DNA from: a bacterium | GTDB lineage: Bacteria > Pseudomonadota > Gammaproteobacteria > Burkholderiales > Thiobacillaceae | Length of the DNA: 64,000 nucleotides | Direction: 5' to 3' | Assembly (NCBI GenBank): GCA_009772925.1 | Contig: WOUQ01000020.1 | Coordinates: 1-64,000, forward strand | Part shown: piece after piece, positions 44,258 through 54,548 of the stretch | How the letters are laid out: every line of letters begins with the position of its first letter | Numbering within the stretch: position 1 is the first letter of the stretch | Program-made: the position numbers and the translations under genes | The notes under the pieces: model-generated | Database searches by the model: none | What the model saw: the letters and a program-made list of their open reading frames with translations, nothing else | What the model was told of the DNA's origin: nothing

Positions 44258-45145
44258 TCAAGCCTGGACGACCAGCCGCTTCGGCGCCAGCTTGCCGTCC
44301 TCGCCCACCTCGGCGACGCCGAGAAAGCGTTCTCCCTGTCCATAGATGCGATGCAGGACACCGACTTGCAGACGCGGCAACCAGACCGCCTGGCCATGCA
44401 TGATCTGCCAAGCCGCCTCGGCGTCGAGGCACAGTTTCGGCAGACCGTCGATGAGGGCGTCGGCGGGCGCCAGGCGGGCATCACGCTCCGCCTCGGCGAT
44501 GGCTTCCAGCTCTGCCAGGCCAAGGGCACCGGCGACGTCGAAGCGCCCTACCGCCAGACGGCGCAGGCCGGCCAGATGCGCGCCGCAACCCAGTATCTCG
44601 CCGAGATCGTCGGCCAGGGCGCGCACGTAGAAACCCTTGCCGCTGTGGATGCGCAGCACGCAGGCCTCTCCCTGAAAGGACTCCAGTTCGAGCGCGCGCA
44701 CCACGACGCGGCGAGGCGGACGTTCGATCTCGACGCCCCGGCGCGCGTATTCGTAGAGCGGGCGGCCCTGATGCTTGAGGGCGGAATGCATGGGCGGCAC
44801 CTGTTCGATTTCGCCCAGGAAATTTTCCAGTGCCCGGCGCAACCGGGCTTCCGTCAGGTCGACAGGCCGGGTGGCGATGACTTCGCCGTCGAGGTCGCCG
44901 GAGGCGGTGCGGACACCGAATTTCAGCTCGGCGCGATAGACCTTGTCGGCATCCAGCAGGAATTGGGAAAACTTGGTGGCCTCCCCCAGGCACAGGGGCA
45001 GCAAGCCGGTGGCGAAGGGATCCAGGGTGCCGGTATGGCCCGCCTTTTCCGCGCGATACAGGCGCTTGGCCTTTTGCAGGGCGGCGTTGGAGGTCAGGCC
45101 GGCGGGCTTGTCCAGCAGGAGGACGCCGTCAACCTTGCGCTTCAT
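44258..45145 (-). CDS. truB: tRNA pseudouridine-55 synthase
   Basis: This 295-residue enzyme makes psi55 in the T-loop of tRNA. The start VDGVLLLDKPAGLTSN and the catalytic motif GHTGTLDPFATGLL (catalytic Asp 42) are visible, then GVRTASGDLDGE, and YVRALADDLGE further on. It overlaps rbfA by 17 nt and belongs to the rimP-nusA-infB-rbfA-truB-rpsO-pnp operon. Confidence 0.97.
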   Translation of the reverse strand: MKRKVDGVLLLDKPAGLTSNAALQKAKRLYRAEKAGHTGTLDPFATGLLPLCLGEATKFSQFLLDADKVYRAELKFGVRTASGDLDGEVIATRPVDLTEARLRRALENFLGEIEQVPPMHSALKHQGRPLYEYARRGVEIERPPRRVVVRALELESFQGEACVLRIHSGKGFYVRALADDLGEILGCGAHLAGLRRLAVGRFDVAGALGLAELEAIAEAERDARLAPADALIDGLPKLCLDAEAAWQIMHGQAVWLPRLQVGVLHRIYGQGERFLGVAEVGEDGKLAPKRLVVQA

Positions 45146-45524
45146 CGTCCCGCGGCGGCTGGTCCTGGTGATGGCGGCGGTCTTCCTCCACCGCCAGATC
45201 GATCAGGTGCGACAGGTGCGCCCCGCGTTCCACCGACTCGTCATACTGGAAACCGAGCTTGGGTACGGTGCGCATGCGCATGCGATGCGCCAGTTCCGTG
45301 CGCAGGAAGCCGGCGGCGTGGGCCAGGCCCTGGCGGGCCGCCTCGTGGTCGGCCTGGAAGGTGGTGAACCACACCTTGGCGTGTTCCAGGTCGCTGCTCA
45401 CGTCGACGGCGGTGAAGGATACGCCGGCGACGCGGGGGTCCTTCATCTCGCGCAGGACGATGTCCGCCAATTCGTGGCGGATCTGTTCGGCGACGCGGCG
45501 GGAACGGGGGTTGGTATGAGCCAT
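45129..45524 (-). CDS. rbfA: Ribosome-binding factor A
   Basis: This 131-residue KH-type protein matures 16S rRNA. Visible: RRVAEQIRHELADIVLREMK at the start, then DPRVAGVSFTAVDVSSDLEH and PKLGFQYDES. ATG 45524 lies just inside a stretch of GGACTGA heptamers that fills the gap to infB. The C-terminus is extended by an acidic/histidine tail and overlaps truB. Confidence 0.96.
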   Translation of the reverse strand: MAHTNPRSRRVAEQIRHELADIVLREMKDPRVAGVSFTAVDVSSDLEHAKVWFTTFQADHEAARQGLAHAAGFLRTELAHRMRMRTVPKLGFQYDESVERGAHLSHLIDLAVEEDRRHHQDQPPRDDEAQG

Positions 45525-45526
45525 GA

Positions 45527-45554
45527 GGACTGAGGACTGAGGACTGAGTCTTGA
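45527..45554. repeat. GGACTGA heptamer array, rbfA-infB gap
   Basis: Three exact tandem copies of GGACTGA plus one degenerate copy (GTCTTGA) lie immediately before the rbfA start on its own strand. The core resembles the GGCGTGA heptamers of the biotin operon. Confidence 0.85.
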
Positions 45555-45585
45555 CTCGCTACTCAGCACTCAGCCCTCGCTACTT

Positions 45586-48252
45586 TCAAAGAGTTCTCGC
45601 CACCTCGACCACCTCGTAGCATTCGAGCTGGTCGCCTTCCTGGATGTCGTTGAAGTTCTTGAGGGACAGGCCGCATTCGAAGCCGGCCTTCACTTCCTTC
45701 ACGTCATCCTTGAAGCGCTTGAGGGAGTCGAGTTCGCCGTCGTGCACCACCACATTGTCGCGCAGCACCCGCACCCGCGCGGAACGCTTGAGCTGGCCGT
45801 CGAGCACGTAGCAGCCGGCCACCGCGCCGACCTTGGTGATGCGGAAGACCTGGCGGATCTCGGCCAGGCCGAGGGCGTTCTCCTTCTTCTCCGGGGAGAG
45901 CAGGCCGCCGAGGGCCGCCTTCACGTCATCCACGGCCTCGTAGATGATGTTGTAGTAGCGCAGGTCGACGCCGGAGGATTCCGCCAGCTTGCGGGCCTGG
46001 GCGTCGGCGCGCACGTTGAAGCCGATGATGACCGCGCCGGAGGCGATGGCCAGGTTGATGTCGGATTCGGAGATGGCGCCGACCGCCGAGTGGATGATGT
46101 TGACCTTGACCTCGCCGGTGGACAGCTTGCCCAGGGCATGCGCCAGGCCCTCGTAGGAGCCCTGCATGTCGGCCTTGAGGATGAGGGCCAGGGATTTGAC
46201 CTCGCCCTCGCCCATCTGCTCGAACATGTTCTCCAGCTTGGCGGCCTGCTGGCGGGCCAGCTTGACGTCACGGAACTTGCCCTGGCGGAACAGGGCGATC
46301 TCCCGTGCCTTGCGCTCGTCGGGCAGCACCAGCACATCCTCGCCGGCGCCGGGCACGTCGGACAGGCCCTGGATTTCCACCGGGATGGCGGGTCCCGCCT
46401 CGTTCACCGGCTTGCCGGTCTCGTCCAGCATGGCACGCACCTTGCCGAAGGCGGAGCCGGCCAGCATGACGTCGCCCCGCTTGAGGGTGCCGGACTGGAC
46501 CAGGATGGTGGCCACCGGGCCGCGGCCCTTGTCCAGGCGGGATTCGATGACCACACCCTTGGCCAGGGTGTCCACCGGCGCCTTCAGTTCCAGCACCTCG
46601 GCCTGCAGCAACACGGCGTCCAGCAGGTCGTCGATGCCCTTGCCGGTCTTCGCGGAGACGTCCACGAACTGAGCTTCGCCGCCCCATTCCTCGGGCACCA
46701 CGCCTTCGTTGGAGACTTCCTGGCGAATCTTTTCCGGGTTGGCTTCCGGCTTGTCGATCTTGTTCACCGCCACGACGATGGGCACGTTGCCGGCCTTGGC
46801 GTGGTGGATGGCTTCCCGCGTCTGCGGCATGACGCCGTCGTCGGCGGCCACCACCAGGATGACGATGTCGGTGGCTTTCGCGCCGCGCGCCCGCATGGCC
46901 GTGAAGGCCTCGTGGCCGGGGGTGTCCAGGAAGGTGATCATGCCCTTGCCGGTTTCCACGTGATAGGCGCCGATGTGCTGGGTGATGCCGCCCGCCTCGC
47001 CGGCGGCGACGCGGGTGCGGCGGATGTGGTCAAGCAGGGAGGTCTTGCCGTGGTCGACGTGGCCCATGACGGTGACCACGGGGGCGCGCGGCTTGAGTTC
47101 GGCCTCCTTGTGCTCGCCGCTTTCCTCCAGATAGGACTCCGGCGTATCGGTCGCCGCCTGCTTGGCGACATGGCCCATCTCCTCGACCACGATCATGGCG
47201 GTTTCCTGATCCAGCACCTGGTTGATGGTGACCATGGAGCCCATCTTCATGAGCACCTTGATGACCTCGGCGGCCTTCACCGACATCTTGTGGGCCAGGT
47301 CGGCGACGCTGATGGTCTCCGGAATCAGCACCTCGCGCACCACCGGCTCGGCCGGCGCCTGCGGCGCGGATTCATGATCGGACTTGTGGCGGCCCTTTTT
47401 CGCGCGCCAGCCATCGCCCGCATCGACGGCGCCTCGGGTCCTGAGGCCCGGGCGCTTGCCCGACACCGGCTCTTCCTTGCCCTTCTTGGCGGCGGCCTTC
47501 TCCTTGTCCACCTTCGGCTTGACGCTCGGCTTCACCGCAGGCTTGGTTTCCTCGGGCTTGGCCGCCTCCGCGGGCTTCGCGGCCTCGGCCGCCTTGGCCG
47601 ATTCCTCGGCTTGCCGGCGCGCGGCCTCGCGCTCCTGCTTGGCCTTCAGTTCCGCCTCCTGGATGGCGCGCAACTTGGCGGTGCGCTTGGCCTCCAGTTC
47701 GCGCGCCTTGCGCTCGGCATCACTGAGGATGGAAGGGATGACGCGCGGGGTCACCGCAGCCGGCTTCTCCTCCACCGCGGCAACTTCGCCGGCAGGCTCT
47801 TCGGCGGCGACGACCGGGACGGACGCCTCCACCTCGGGCGTGGCCAGCGTCGGCGCCTCCACCTGCTCGGGCACGGCGACCTGGGCAACCTGCTCCTCGA
47901 CGACGGCTGGCGCGGGCGGCGCCTCGGCGGCGGCTTCGCCGGGATGCGCCTCCACGCTGGCGCCCTCGCGCTTGACCAGCACGCGCTTCTTGCGCACCTC
48001 GACCTGCACGGTGCGGGTGCGACCGGTGCTGTCGGCGGTCTTGATCTCGCCGGTCTGCTTGCGCGTCAGGGTGATCTTGGTCTTCGGCTCGCGGGCACCA
48101 TGTTTGCCGCGCAGATAATCCAGCAGACGGGATTTGTCCTGATCCGACAGAGCATCCTGCACACCCTGGACGGCCACGCCCGCGGACTGGAGCTGCTTGA
48201 CCAGCAGCGCGGGATCCACCTTGAGTTCCGTGGCGAACTGTTCGACGTTCAT
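45586..48252 (-). CDS. infB: Translation initiation factor IF-2
   Basis: This 888-residue GTPase brings fMet-tRNA to the 30S subunit. It has the IF2_N winged domain at the start ([20 protein letters not shown]), a long charged Ala/Glu/Lys linker to about 290, a second IF2_N, the G domain from about 392 with G1 [17 protein letters not shown] and NKIDKPEA, and C-terminal domains ending [20 protein letters not shown]. It lies 12 nt after nusA. Confidence 0.98.
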   Translation of the reverse strand: MNVEQFATELKVDPALLVKQLQSAGVAVQGVQDALSDQDKSRLLDYLRGKHGAREPKTKITLTRKQTGEIKTADSTGRTRTVQVEVRKKRVLVKREGASVEAHPGEAAAEAPPAPAVVEEQVAQVAVPEQVEAPTLATPEVEASVPVVAAEEPAGEVAAVEEKPAAVTPRVIPSILSDAERKARELEAKRTAKLRAIQEAELKAKQEREAARRQAEESAKAAEAAKPAEAAKPEETKPAVKPSVKPKVDKEKAAAKKGKEEPVSGKRPGLRTRGAVDAGDGWRAKKGRHKSDHESAPQAPAEPVVREVLIPETISVADLAHKMSVKAAEVIKVLMKMGSMVTINQVLDQETAMIVVEEMGHVAKQAATDTPESYLEESGEHKEAELKPRAPVVTVMGHVDHGKTSLLDHIRRTRVAAGEAGGITQHIGAYHVETGKGMITFLDTPGHEAFTAMRARGAKATDIVILVVAADDGVMPQTREAIHHAKAGNVPIVVAVNKIDKPEANPEKIRQEVSNEGVVPEEWGGEAQFVDVSAKTGKGIDDLLDAVLLQAEVLELKAPVDTLAKGVVIESRLDKGRGPVATILVQSGTLKRGDVMLAGSAFGKVRAMLDETGKPVNEAGPAIPVEIQGLSDVPGAGEDVLVLPDERKAREIALFRQGKFRDVKLARQQAAKLENMFEQMGEGEVKSLALILKADMQGSYEGLAHALGKLSTGEVKVNIIHSAVGAISESDINLAIASGAVIIGFNVRADAQARKLAESSGVDLRYYNIIYEAVDDVKAALGGLLSPEKKENALGLAEIRQVFRITKVGAVAGCYVLDGQLKRSARVRVLRDNVVVHDGELDSLKRFKDDVKEVKAGFECGLSLKNFNDIQEGDQLECYEVVEVARTL

Positions 48253-48264
48253 CTTCTACTCCCG

Positions 48265-49746
48265 TCAGGCCCCCGCCAACATCGGCGCGCGCGCGGTCAT
48301 GATCAGCGCCTTGGCGCGTTCCTCGTCCATGGCGACCAGCTCGATCAGCTCGTCGACGGCCAGGTCGGCCAGATCCTCGGCGTTCTGGATGCCCTGCGCG
48401 GTCAGTTGGGCGGCGGTTTCCTCGTCCATGCCGGCCACGCTCATGAGGTCGGCGGCGGCGCTCTCCACCGCCTCCTCGCGCACGATGGCGTCGGTGAGCA
48501 GGGCGTCGCGTGCGCGGGCGCGCAGTTCGTTGACGGTGTCCTCGTCGAAGGCATCGATCTCCAGCATCTCGGCCAGCGGCACGTAGGCCACCTCCTCCAG
48601 GCTGTTGAAGCCTTCCTCCACCAGGACCTGGGCCACGTCCTCGTCCAGGTCCAGCTTGACCATGAACATGCGGATCAGGCTCTCGGCTTCCTGTTGATGC
48701 TTCTCCTGGGCCTCGTCTACGGACAGGATGTTGATGACCCAGCCGGTGAGTTCGGCGGCCAGGCGCACGTTCTGGCCGTAGCGACCGATGGCGACTTCGA
48801 CCTGCTCGGGCTCGACCACCACGTCCATGGCGTGCTTCTCCTCGTCGACGACGATGCTGGTCACCTCGGCCGGCGACAGGGCGTTGATGACGAACTGCGC
48901 GGGGTCGGGCGACCACAGCACGATGTCGACACGCTCGCCGTTGAGCTCGTTGGTCACCGCGGTGACGCGGGTGCCGCGCACGCCGATGCAGGTGCCCTGC
49001 GGATCGACGCGCGGATCGTTCGACTTCACTGCGATCTTCGCGCGCATGCCGGGATCGCGCGCGGCGGCCTTGATCTCGACGATGCCCTCTTCCACCTCGG
49101 GCACTTCCAGGCGGAACAGTTCCATGATGAATTCCGGCGCGGTGCGCGACAGGGTCAACTGCGGCCCCCGACCGCCGCGCTCGGCGCGCACCAGATAAGC
49201 GCGCACGCGGTCGCCCACGCGCAGGTTTTCCTTGGGGATCATCTGGTCCTTCTCCAGGCGACCCTCGATGCGTCCCGATTCGATGATGGCGCTGCCGCGG
49301 TCCATCCGCTTGATGGTGCCGGACACCAGGGCCTCGTTGCGCGCCAGGAAGTCGTTGAGCACCTGCTCGCGCTCGGCGTCGCGGATGCGTTGCAGGATCA
49401 CCTGCTTGGCGGCCTGGGCGCCGATGCGGCCGAAGGCCACCGCCTCCAGCGGTTCCTCGATGAACTCGCCGACCTGCACGTCCGGCCGGATCGCCTGCGC
49501 CTGGCTCAGGGTGTACTGACGTTCCGGCGCCTCGATCTCGACATCGTCGGGCAGGATTTCCCAGCAGCGAAAGGCCTCGTACTCGCCGCTCTTGCGGTCG
49601 ATCTCGACACGCACGTCGGCGTCCTCGTTGAACCTTTTCTTGGTGGCGTGGGCCAAGGCCGCCTCCAGGGCGGCGAACACCACGTCCGGCTCCACATTCT
49701 TCTCGCGCGCCAAGGCGTCCGCCAGCATCAAAACTTCGCGACTCAT
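48265..49746 (-). CDS. nusA: Transcription elongation/antitermination factor NusA
   Basis: This 493-residue factor has an N-terminal polymerase-binding domain, S1 about 135-200 ([20 protein letters not shown]), KH1/KH2 about 225-345 ([20 protein letters not shown]), and two acidic C-terminal repeats with helix-hairpin-helix motifs, which bind alpha-CTD and NusG. ATG 49746 overlaps the rimP stop by 4 nt. It also acts at boxA of the rRNA operon at the left edge. Confidence 0.98.
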   Translation of the reverse strand: MSREVLMLADALAREKNVEPDVVFAALEAALAHATKKRFNEDADVRVEIDRKSGEYEAFRCWEILPDDVEIEAPERQYTLSQAQAIRPDVQVGEFIEEPLEAVAFGRIGAQAAKQVILQRIRDAEREQVLNDFLARNEALVSGTIKRMDRGSAIIESGRIEGRLEKDQMIPKENLRVGDRVRAYLVRAERGGRGPQLTLSRTAPEFIMELFRLEVPEVEEGIVEIKAAARDPGMRAKIAVKSNDPRVDPQGTCIGVRGTRVTAVTNELNGERVDIVLWSPDPAQFVINALSPAEVTSIVVDEEKHAMDVVVEPEQVEVAIGRYGQNVRLAAELTGWVINILSVDEAQEKHQQEAESLIRMFMVKLDLDEDVAQVLVEEGFNSLEEVAYVPLAEMLEIDAFDEDTVNELRARARDALLTDAIVREEAVESAAADLMSVAGMDEETAAQLTAQGIQNAEDLADLAVDELIELVAMDEERAKALIMTARAPMLAGA

Positions 49747-50192
49747 CGGTTCCTCCGGGTATGACCCTCAAGCTCCGGCGCCAGACGGGCGGAATCCACC
49801 TCGGCCAGGGGAATCGCCAGCATTACGCCATCCATCTCCAGTTGCAGTACGCCGTCCACCACTCCGCGCAGGATCCCGGCGAAGCGCTTGCGCCCGGAAA
49901 GGGGCGCGTGCAGCCGGATATTGGCCCGCTCGCCGGCGAAGCGGAGATAATCCGCCTCCTTGACCAGGGGCCGATCCAGTCCCGGAGAAGACACCTCCAG
50001 ACGGTCGTAATCCACGTTCTCCACCATGAACAGGCGCGTGAGCTGATTGCTCACCCGCACGCAGTCATCCAGCGTGATGCCGCCGGGCTGGTCGATGTAA
50101 AGCCGCAGCAAGCCGCGGCCGACCCGTTCCAGGGCCACCATCTCATACCCCATGCCCGCCAGGGTCGGTTCGATCAGTGCACGCAAGTCCAT
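49743..50192 (-). CDS. rimP: Ribosome maturation factor RimP
   Basis: This 149-residue protein matures the 30S subunit. Visible: [20 protein letters not shown] at the start, [20 protein letters not shown], and [23 protein letters not shown] 50192 is preferred; an earlier in-frame start would be in a hairpin leader. It heads the nusA-infB operon. Confidence 0.97.
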   Translation of the reverse strand: MDLRALIEPTLAGMGYEMVALERVGRGLLRLYIDQPGGITLDDCVRVSNQLTRLFMVENVDYDRLEVSSPGLDRPLVKEADYLRFAGERANIRLHAPLSGRKRFAGILRGVVDGVLQLEMDGVMLAIPLAEVDSARLAPELEGHTRRNR

Positions 50193-50202
50193 GTCGGAGA
50201 AA

Positions 50203-50225
50203 TAAAAAATGGGCGCGAAGCCCAT
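50203..50225 (-). terminator. Terminator-like hairpin in front of rimP
   Basis: Minus-strand ATGGGC-TTCGC-GCCCAT is followed by TTTTTTA, the form of an intrinsic terminator. It lies 11 nt before the rimP ATG and just downstream of a TATAAT. It may end the upstream fixH transcript or attenuate rimP-nusA. Confidence 0.6.
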
Positions 50226-50238
50226 CGAAAACTTGTCG

Positions 50239-50244
50239 ATTATA
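50239..50244 (-). promoter_or_regulatory. -10 element of the rimP-nusA operon
   Basis: Perfect TATAAT on the minus strand, 47 nt before rimP. No good -35 is present at 16-18 bp, so activation or an UP-type contact may be needed. The start would put the hairpin at 50203-50225 in the first 40 nt of RNA. Confidence 0.5.
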
Positions 50245-50349
50245 CATCACTTCATGGCCATGCCCGCTAGTCTGTTCGATGCGCGCATGGGGCGCGCCCG
50301 ACACATGCGGCAAGGCGCCGGCGCGGCATGCTCTGCGCGATGCCAGGCC

Positions 50350-51126
50350 CTATTCGCCGCCCAGGATCCGCTCCAGCTCGATGTTGTCCTCGCCGGCGCG
50401 CAGACGCAGACTGGCCAGCCAGGCGCCGGTGTCGGGCAGGCGGGCCTCGGTCCGATACTCTCCGTCGCCGACGTCGTCCAGGTTGAGGGTCTCGATGGGC
50501 GGCTGACCTGGGCGGCCGAGCAGGATTTGCACCGGCACGCCCACCACGCCGCGGCCGTCCGCGCCGAGCACGCGCACCCGCACAACCCCGGCGCGGAGGG
50601 GACGCAGATCGTCCAGCCCGGCGACTTCCAGGCGCCACCCCAGGCGGAGCAGCTTGGCTTCCATGCCACGGCGATGACCCAGCACCTTGGCGGCATCCTC
50701 GCGATGCGCCACCACCCCGGCGAAACCGGTATGGATGTTCTTGCCTTCGGCGCCCGGCAGCAGGATGCGCGCCAGCGCGGGCGGCAGGCCCTGGCCGGCG
50801 ATATAGACGAAGGCGCCGAAAATGATGGTAATGAACACGAAGAAGCCGATCATCAGCTTCGGCGCCCAATGCGTCTGGCCATGCGTCCCCGCCTTGCTGT
50901 GATAAAGCTGGAACAGCAGGATGGCCACCGTCGGGTAGGCGATGACGTGCAGGGTGACCACATCAAGGCCCGGCCAGACCATCGTGGCGTAGACCAGATA
51001 GGCGGCGGAGGGCAGCGCGCTGGCGACTACCGCGGCCCAGAAATTCGACATGCGCAAGCGGCGGGCGGCGCCATACAGCAGGACGGTGAGCAGCATGCCG
51101 CCGAAGACGGTGATGAGTAGATTCAT
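50350..51126 (-). CDS. FixH-like protein with extra membrane segments
   Basis: This 258-residue protein starts with three hydrophobic segments (about 3-20, 30-52, 55-75) before a fourth helix (about 90-110, LMIGFFVFITIIFGAFVYI) and a periplasmic FixH-like domain (about 125-255). Ordinary FixH has only the last helix plus domain and about 150 residues, so this looks like a fusion or extension. FixH assists cbb3 oxidase maturation. It follows ccoG directly. Confidence 0.75.
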   Translation of the reverse strand: MNLLITVFGGMLLTVLLYGAARRLRMSNFWAAVVASALPSAAYLVYATMVWPGLDVVTLHVIAYPTVAILLFQLYHSKAGTHGQTHWAPKLMIGFFVFITIIFGAFVYIAGQGLPPALARILLPGAEGKNIHTGFAGVVAHREDAAKVLGHRRGMEAKLLRLGWRLEVAGLDDLRPLRAGVVRVRVLGADGRGVVGVPVQILLGRPGQPPIETLNLDDVGDGEYRTEARLPDTGAWLASLRLRAGEDNIELERILGGE

Positions 51127-51132
51127 GAGGGT

Positions 51133-52548
51133 TTAGTGTCGCGTGAAGAATCGGGCCGGATCGACCACCACATCGCCCTTGCCGGAGCGGATGACGAATT
51201 CGAATTCAGAGACCTGGGCGGCCTTTTCGGGATCGAGTTTGACGCTGGCCTGGACGATGACGCTCTTGCCGTTGCGGATGCGCACATCCCTGAAGCTGCC
51301 GAGATCGAGGGCGTCGGGCGGCAGGCCGCGGGCCTCGATGTGGTAGGTTTCCTCCGCGCCGGAAAGGTTGGTCAGGCGGATCTGGTAGCGGTTGCGTATG
51401 GAGCCGTCGGACAGCACCACGTAGAGCGGCTGGCGGATTTGCTGGATGCTGTGCTCGAAGCTGTCGCGATGGCTCATGTCGTAGACCAGGTAGGCGGTCA
51501 TCAGCACCAGGGCGACGCCGTAGCCCAGCACCTTGAGGTTCTTCCAGTGCAGGCGCACCGGCCCGGGCTCGGCCCTGGCCAGGTTGGTCTCCGAGTCGTA
51601 GCGCACCAGGCCGCGCGGCCAGCCGATCCTGTCCATGATGCTGTTGCAGGCATCGACGCACAGGCCACAGGAAATGCAGGTGTATTGCAGGCCGTCGCGG
51701 ATGTCGATGCCCACCGGACAGACCTGCACGCACAGACCGCAGTCGACACAATCGCCGTGGCCGAGCGCGCCGCGTTCGGCGCGCTCGCGCAGTCCGCTGC
51801 GCGCGGCGACACGGCCGGCGGCACCCTCGCCGCGGGCGCGGTCGTAATGCACGGTGAGGGTTTCCGGTTCATACATGGCGCCCTGGAAGCGGCCATAGGG
51901 GCAGATGAAGGTGCACACATGCTCGCGCAGCACGCCGGCGGACAGGTAGGTGCTGAGGGTCAGGGCCAGGGTGGTGATGTAGGCGGCCGCCGGCGCATGA
52001 CCCAGGAAGAAGTCGTGCAGCAGGCTCGGGGCATGGCCGAAATAGAGCACGAAGGTGAGGGCCGTCCAGAACGACAGTAGCACCCAGGCCAGGCGCGTGG
52101 CGCCCACCTTGAGGAGCTTGTCGCGGCTGCGCCAGGACTCCCGCGCCAGCCGCAGGCGCGCCGGCCGCTCGCCCTGGAGCACGTGTTCCAGCCAGATGAA
52201 GGCATCGGTCCACAGGGTCTGGAAGCAGAAATAGCCGCAGAAGGCGCGCCCGACCAGGGCAGTGGTGAAGAACAGCAGGACCGCCGCGATGAACAGCAGC
52301 ATCGCCAGCCAGAACACGTCCTGGGGATAGACGGTCAGGTCGAAGATCAGATAGCGGCGGCCGGGAATGTCGAACATCACCGCCTGGGAAGGCGCGTCGC
52401 CGCGCGACCAGGGCAGCCAGGGCAGGAGGAAATAGATGGCGAAGCCCAGCCAGAGGATGCCGGTCTTGAAGCGGCGAAATGGCCCCCGGATGGAGCGGGG
52501 CACGATGGGCACCCGCTTGAAATACAACTCCTTGCCTGCGTTTTCCAC
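51133..52548 (-). CDS. ccoG: cbb3 oxidase accessory protein CcoG/FixG (4Fe-4S)
   Basis: This 471-residue membrane protein has several helices and two 4Fe-4S clusters: CVDCGLCVQVCP and CISCGLCVDACN near residues 275-325. CcoG reduces Cu(II) to Cu(I) for oxidase assembly. A GTG at 52548 with AGGTGA is the start. It lies after a terminator that follows ccoP and just before the FixH-like gene. Confidence 0.93.
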   Translation of the reverse strand: MENAGKELYFKRVPIVPRSIRGPFRRFKTGILWLGFAIYFLLPWLPWSRGDAPSQAVMFDIPGRRYLIFDLTVYPQDVFWLAMLLFIAAVLLFFTTALVGRAFCGYFCFQTLWTDAFIWLEHVLQGERPARLRLARESWRSRDKLLKVGATRLAWVLLSFWTALTFVLYFGHAPSLLHDFFLGHAPAAAYITTLALTLSTYLSAGVLREHVCTFICPYGRFQGAMYEPETLTVHYDRARGEGAAGRVAARSGLRERAERGALGHGDCVDCGLCVQVCPVGIDIRDGLQYTCISCGLCVDACNSIMDRIGWPRGLVRYDSETNLARAEPGPVRLHWKNLKVLGYGVALVLMTAYLVYDMSHRDSFEHSIQQIRQPLYVVLSDGSIRNRYQIRLTNLSGAEETYHIEARGLPPDALDLGSFRDVRIRNGKSVIVQASVKLDPEKAAQVSEFEFVIRSGKGDVVVDPARFFTRH

Positions 52549-52615
52549 GAAATCACCTGCTGGACGGATTCGGGAAGCCGCTCGACAACGGCTTCGCGGA
52601 TCGGCCCGGGGAAAA

Positions 52616-52640
52616 GAAAAGCCCCGGCGAACCGGGGCTT
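52616..52640 (-). terminator. Terminator after ccoP
   Basis: AAGCCCCGG-TTCG-CCGGGGCTT on the minus strand is followed by a T-rich tract. It separates ccoNOQP from ccoG. Confidence 0.85.
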
Positions 52641-52684
52641 TCCGGACGAACGGCTCGGGGTAGACCTCTCAGTGGATCCGCCCC

Positions 52685-53617
52685 TTACTTGCCACCACCC
52701 AGTTCATGTACATAGAGCGTAAGCAGCCTGATCTGTTCCGCACTCAGGCGGCCTTGCCAGGCTGGCATCACGCCCTTGTCGAGGCCGCTGGCGATGACCT
52801 TGCGCACGGCATCCAGCTTCGCGGCGTCGCCCTCGGCAGCGGGCACGTTCGCCCACAGCCAGACCTGGTCGGTAAGGTTGGCCGAGCCGATGTCCTGACG
52901 GCCCTTGCCATTGTCGCCATGGCAGTAGTAGCAGGCGCCGGCGTGCGAGTTGAACAGTTCCTTGCCCTGCGCCACCTTGGCCGCGTCGACCTGCGCCGCG
53001 CCAGACAGCGACAGCACGTAGTGCGCCAGCTCGTCAATCCGTGCGGCGTTCAGGGCCTCGCCATAGGGGGGCATGTAGCCGCGCCGGCCCTGGGCGATGG
53101 AGGCATGGATCCGCTCGAAGGAACCGCCATATAACCAGTCGTCATCGGTCAGGTTGGGGAAGAAACCGATCTTGCCCTGCCCGCCGGCCTGGTGACAGGC
53201 GGCGCAGTTCTCCGAGAACAGGGCCTTGCCGGCGGAGACCACGAAGCTGTTGAGTTCCGGATCCTGGGTGACCTGCTCGTAGGGCAGGCTGGCGATGCGG
53301 TCGAAGTAGGGTTTCTGCAACGCGGAAGCTTCCTGTGTTTCCGCCAGCAGCTTGGCGCGCGTGTTCCAGTGCCAGGATTCCTCCTCGCCCTGGGCATTGA
53401 CGTAGGTCACCTTGCCGATGCCCGTCATAAAGCCCGCGCCCACAGGCCAGGACGGATACCACACCCAGTACACCAGGGCGAAGAGGATGGTCACGTAGAA
53501 CCCGTAGGTCCACCAGGCCGGCAGCGGGTTGTTGAATTCCTGAAGGTCGTCATCCCAGACGTGGCCGGTGGTTTGCGCACCGGAAGCGGGCGATGGGCCG
53601 GTAGTGTGGTCAGCCAT
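52685..53617 (-). CDS. ccoP: cbb3-type cytochrome c oxidase subunit CcoP
   Basis: This 310-residue membrane-anchored diheme cytochrome passes electrons to CcoO/CcoN. An N-terminal hairpin with FYVTILFALVYWVWYPSW precedes two cytochrome domains with CAACHQ and CYYCHG heme-binding motifs. It overlaps ccoQ by 8 nt and is last in ccoNOQP. Confidence 0.97.
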   Translation of the reverse strand: MADHTTGPSPASGAQTTGHVWDDDLQEFNNPLPAWWTYGFYVTILFALVYWVWYPSWPVGAGFMTGIGKVTYVNAQGEEESWHWNTRAKLLAETQEASALQKPYFDRIASLPYEQVTQDPELNSFVVSAGKALFSENCAACHQAGGQGKIGFFPNLTDDDWLYGGSFERIHASIAQGRRGYMPPYGEALNAARIDELAHYVLSLSGAAQVDAAKVAQGKELFNSHAGACYYCHGDNGKGRQDIGSANLTDQVWLWANVPAAEGDAAKLDAVRKVIASGLDKGVMPAWQGRLSAEQIRLLTLYVHELGGGK

Positions 53618-53789
53618 TGGACTTGTCCTTCATGTCTTCGTCATCGAGAAACGGGATGTTCTTGTGTTCTTCCAGCCGTTTGCCACGCTTCTTGCTGCCG
53701 TAGACCCAGAGCACGATCAGGCAAAAGGTCACGAAGAAGATCAGCAGGCCAAGCGACTTGGCGTTGGCGGGATCGGCGAACCACTCCAT
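53610..53789 (-). CDS. ccoQ: cbb3-type oxidase small subunit CcoQ
   Basis: This 59-residue protein has one membrane helix (SLGLLIFFVTFCLIVLWVYG) followed by SKKRGKRLEEHKN and an acidic end. CcoQ stabilises the oxidase. ATG 53789 overlaps the ccoO stop, and the stop overlaps ccoP. Confidence 0.92.
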   Translation of the reverse strand: MEWFADPANAKSLGLLIFFVTFCLIVLWVYGSKKRGKRLEEHKNIPFLDDEDMKDKSNG

Positions 53790-54532
53790 CAGCGATATTT
53801 CACCAGGTCTTCGGGCTTGATCTTGCTGAAGTCCACCATGGTACCCAGCACCTGCAGGTAGGCAACCAGCGCGTCCATTTCGGTGACGCTGGCGCGATCG
53901 CCGTCGAAGTTGCCTTCCTGGGCCTGAGCCACCAGGATATTCCGCGCGTCCGGAATGTGCAGGGTCTTCGCCACGTCGGCACCAAATTTCTCGACGTTGC
54001 GCTGGTATTCCTCCTTGTTGGCGGAATAGGGCACGCCGGCCACGCGCAGGGCGCGCATGCGGTCGCCGATGTCGGCGTAGTCGAGTGGGGACATCAGCCA
54101 GGGATAGTTGGGCATGACCGACTCGGGCACCACCGATTTGGGCTGGATCATGTGCTGCACGTGCCATTCGTTGGAGTACTTGCCGCCCACCCGCGCCAGA
54201 TCCGGGCCGGTGCGCTTGGAACCCCACTGGAACGGGTGGTCGTACTTGGATTCGGCGGCCAGGGAATAATGGCCGTAGCGCAGTTGCTCATCGCGGAAGG
54301 GGCGGATCATCTGCGAATGGCAGGTATAGCAACCCTCGCGGATGTAGATGTCGCGGCCACGCTGTTCGAGGGGCGTATAGGGACGCACGCCGGGCACGTT
54401 CTCCATGGTGTCCTTGATGAAGAACAGGGGGGCGATCTCCACCAGGCCGCCGGCGCTGATGGCCAGCATGGTAAGGACCAGCAGGACGCCAGCGTTGGTC
54501 TCGACTTTCTCGTGCTTGAAGTTCTTGAGCAT
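53789..54532 (-). CDS. ccoO: cbb3-type cytochrome c oxidase subunit CcoO
   Basis: This 247-residue monoheme cytochrome c has an N-terminal anchor helix and the heme motif [12 protein letters not shown] with the [13 protein letters not shown] segment that carries the axial methionine region. Start at ATG 54532, 16 nt after ccoN. It transfers electrons from CcoP to CcoN. Confidence 0.97.
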   Translation of the reverse strand: MLKNFKHEKVETNAGVLLVLTMLAISAGGLVEIAPLFFIKDTMENVPGVRPYTPLEQRGRDIYIREGCYTCHSQMIRPFRDEQLRYGHYSLAAESKYDHPFQWGSKRTGPDLARVGGKYSNEWHVQHMIQPKSVVPESVMPNYPWLMSPLDYADIGDRMRALRVAGVPYSANKEEYQRNVEKFGADVAKTLHIPDARNILVAQAQEGNFDGDRASVTEMDALVAYLQVLGTMVDFSKIKPEDLVKYR

Positions 54533-54548
54533 GACGACCTCGTCGGAA

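Noticed and set aside
45742-49764. A 1340-residue reading frame antisense to infB and nusA
   Set aside because: It is a GC-rich third-position shadow of the reverse genes. Its residues are low complexity (runs of H, G, L and D) with no known domains, while infB and nusA have full family motifs.
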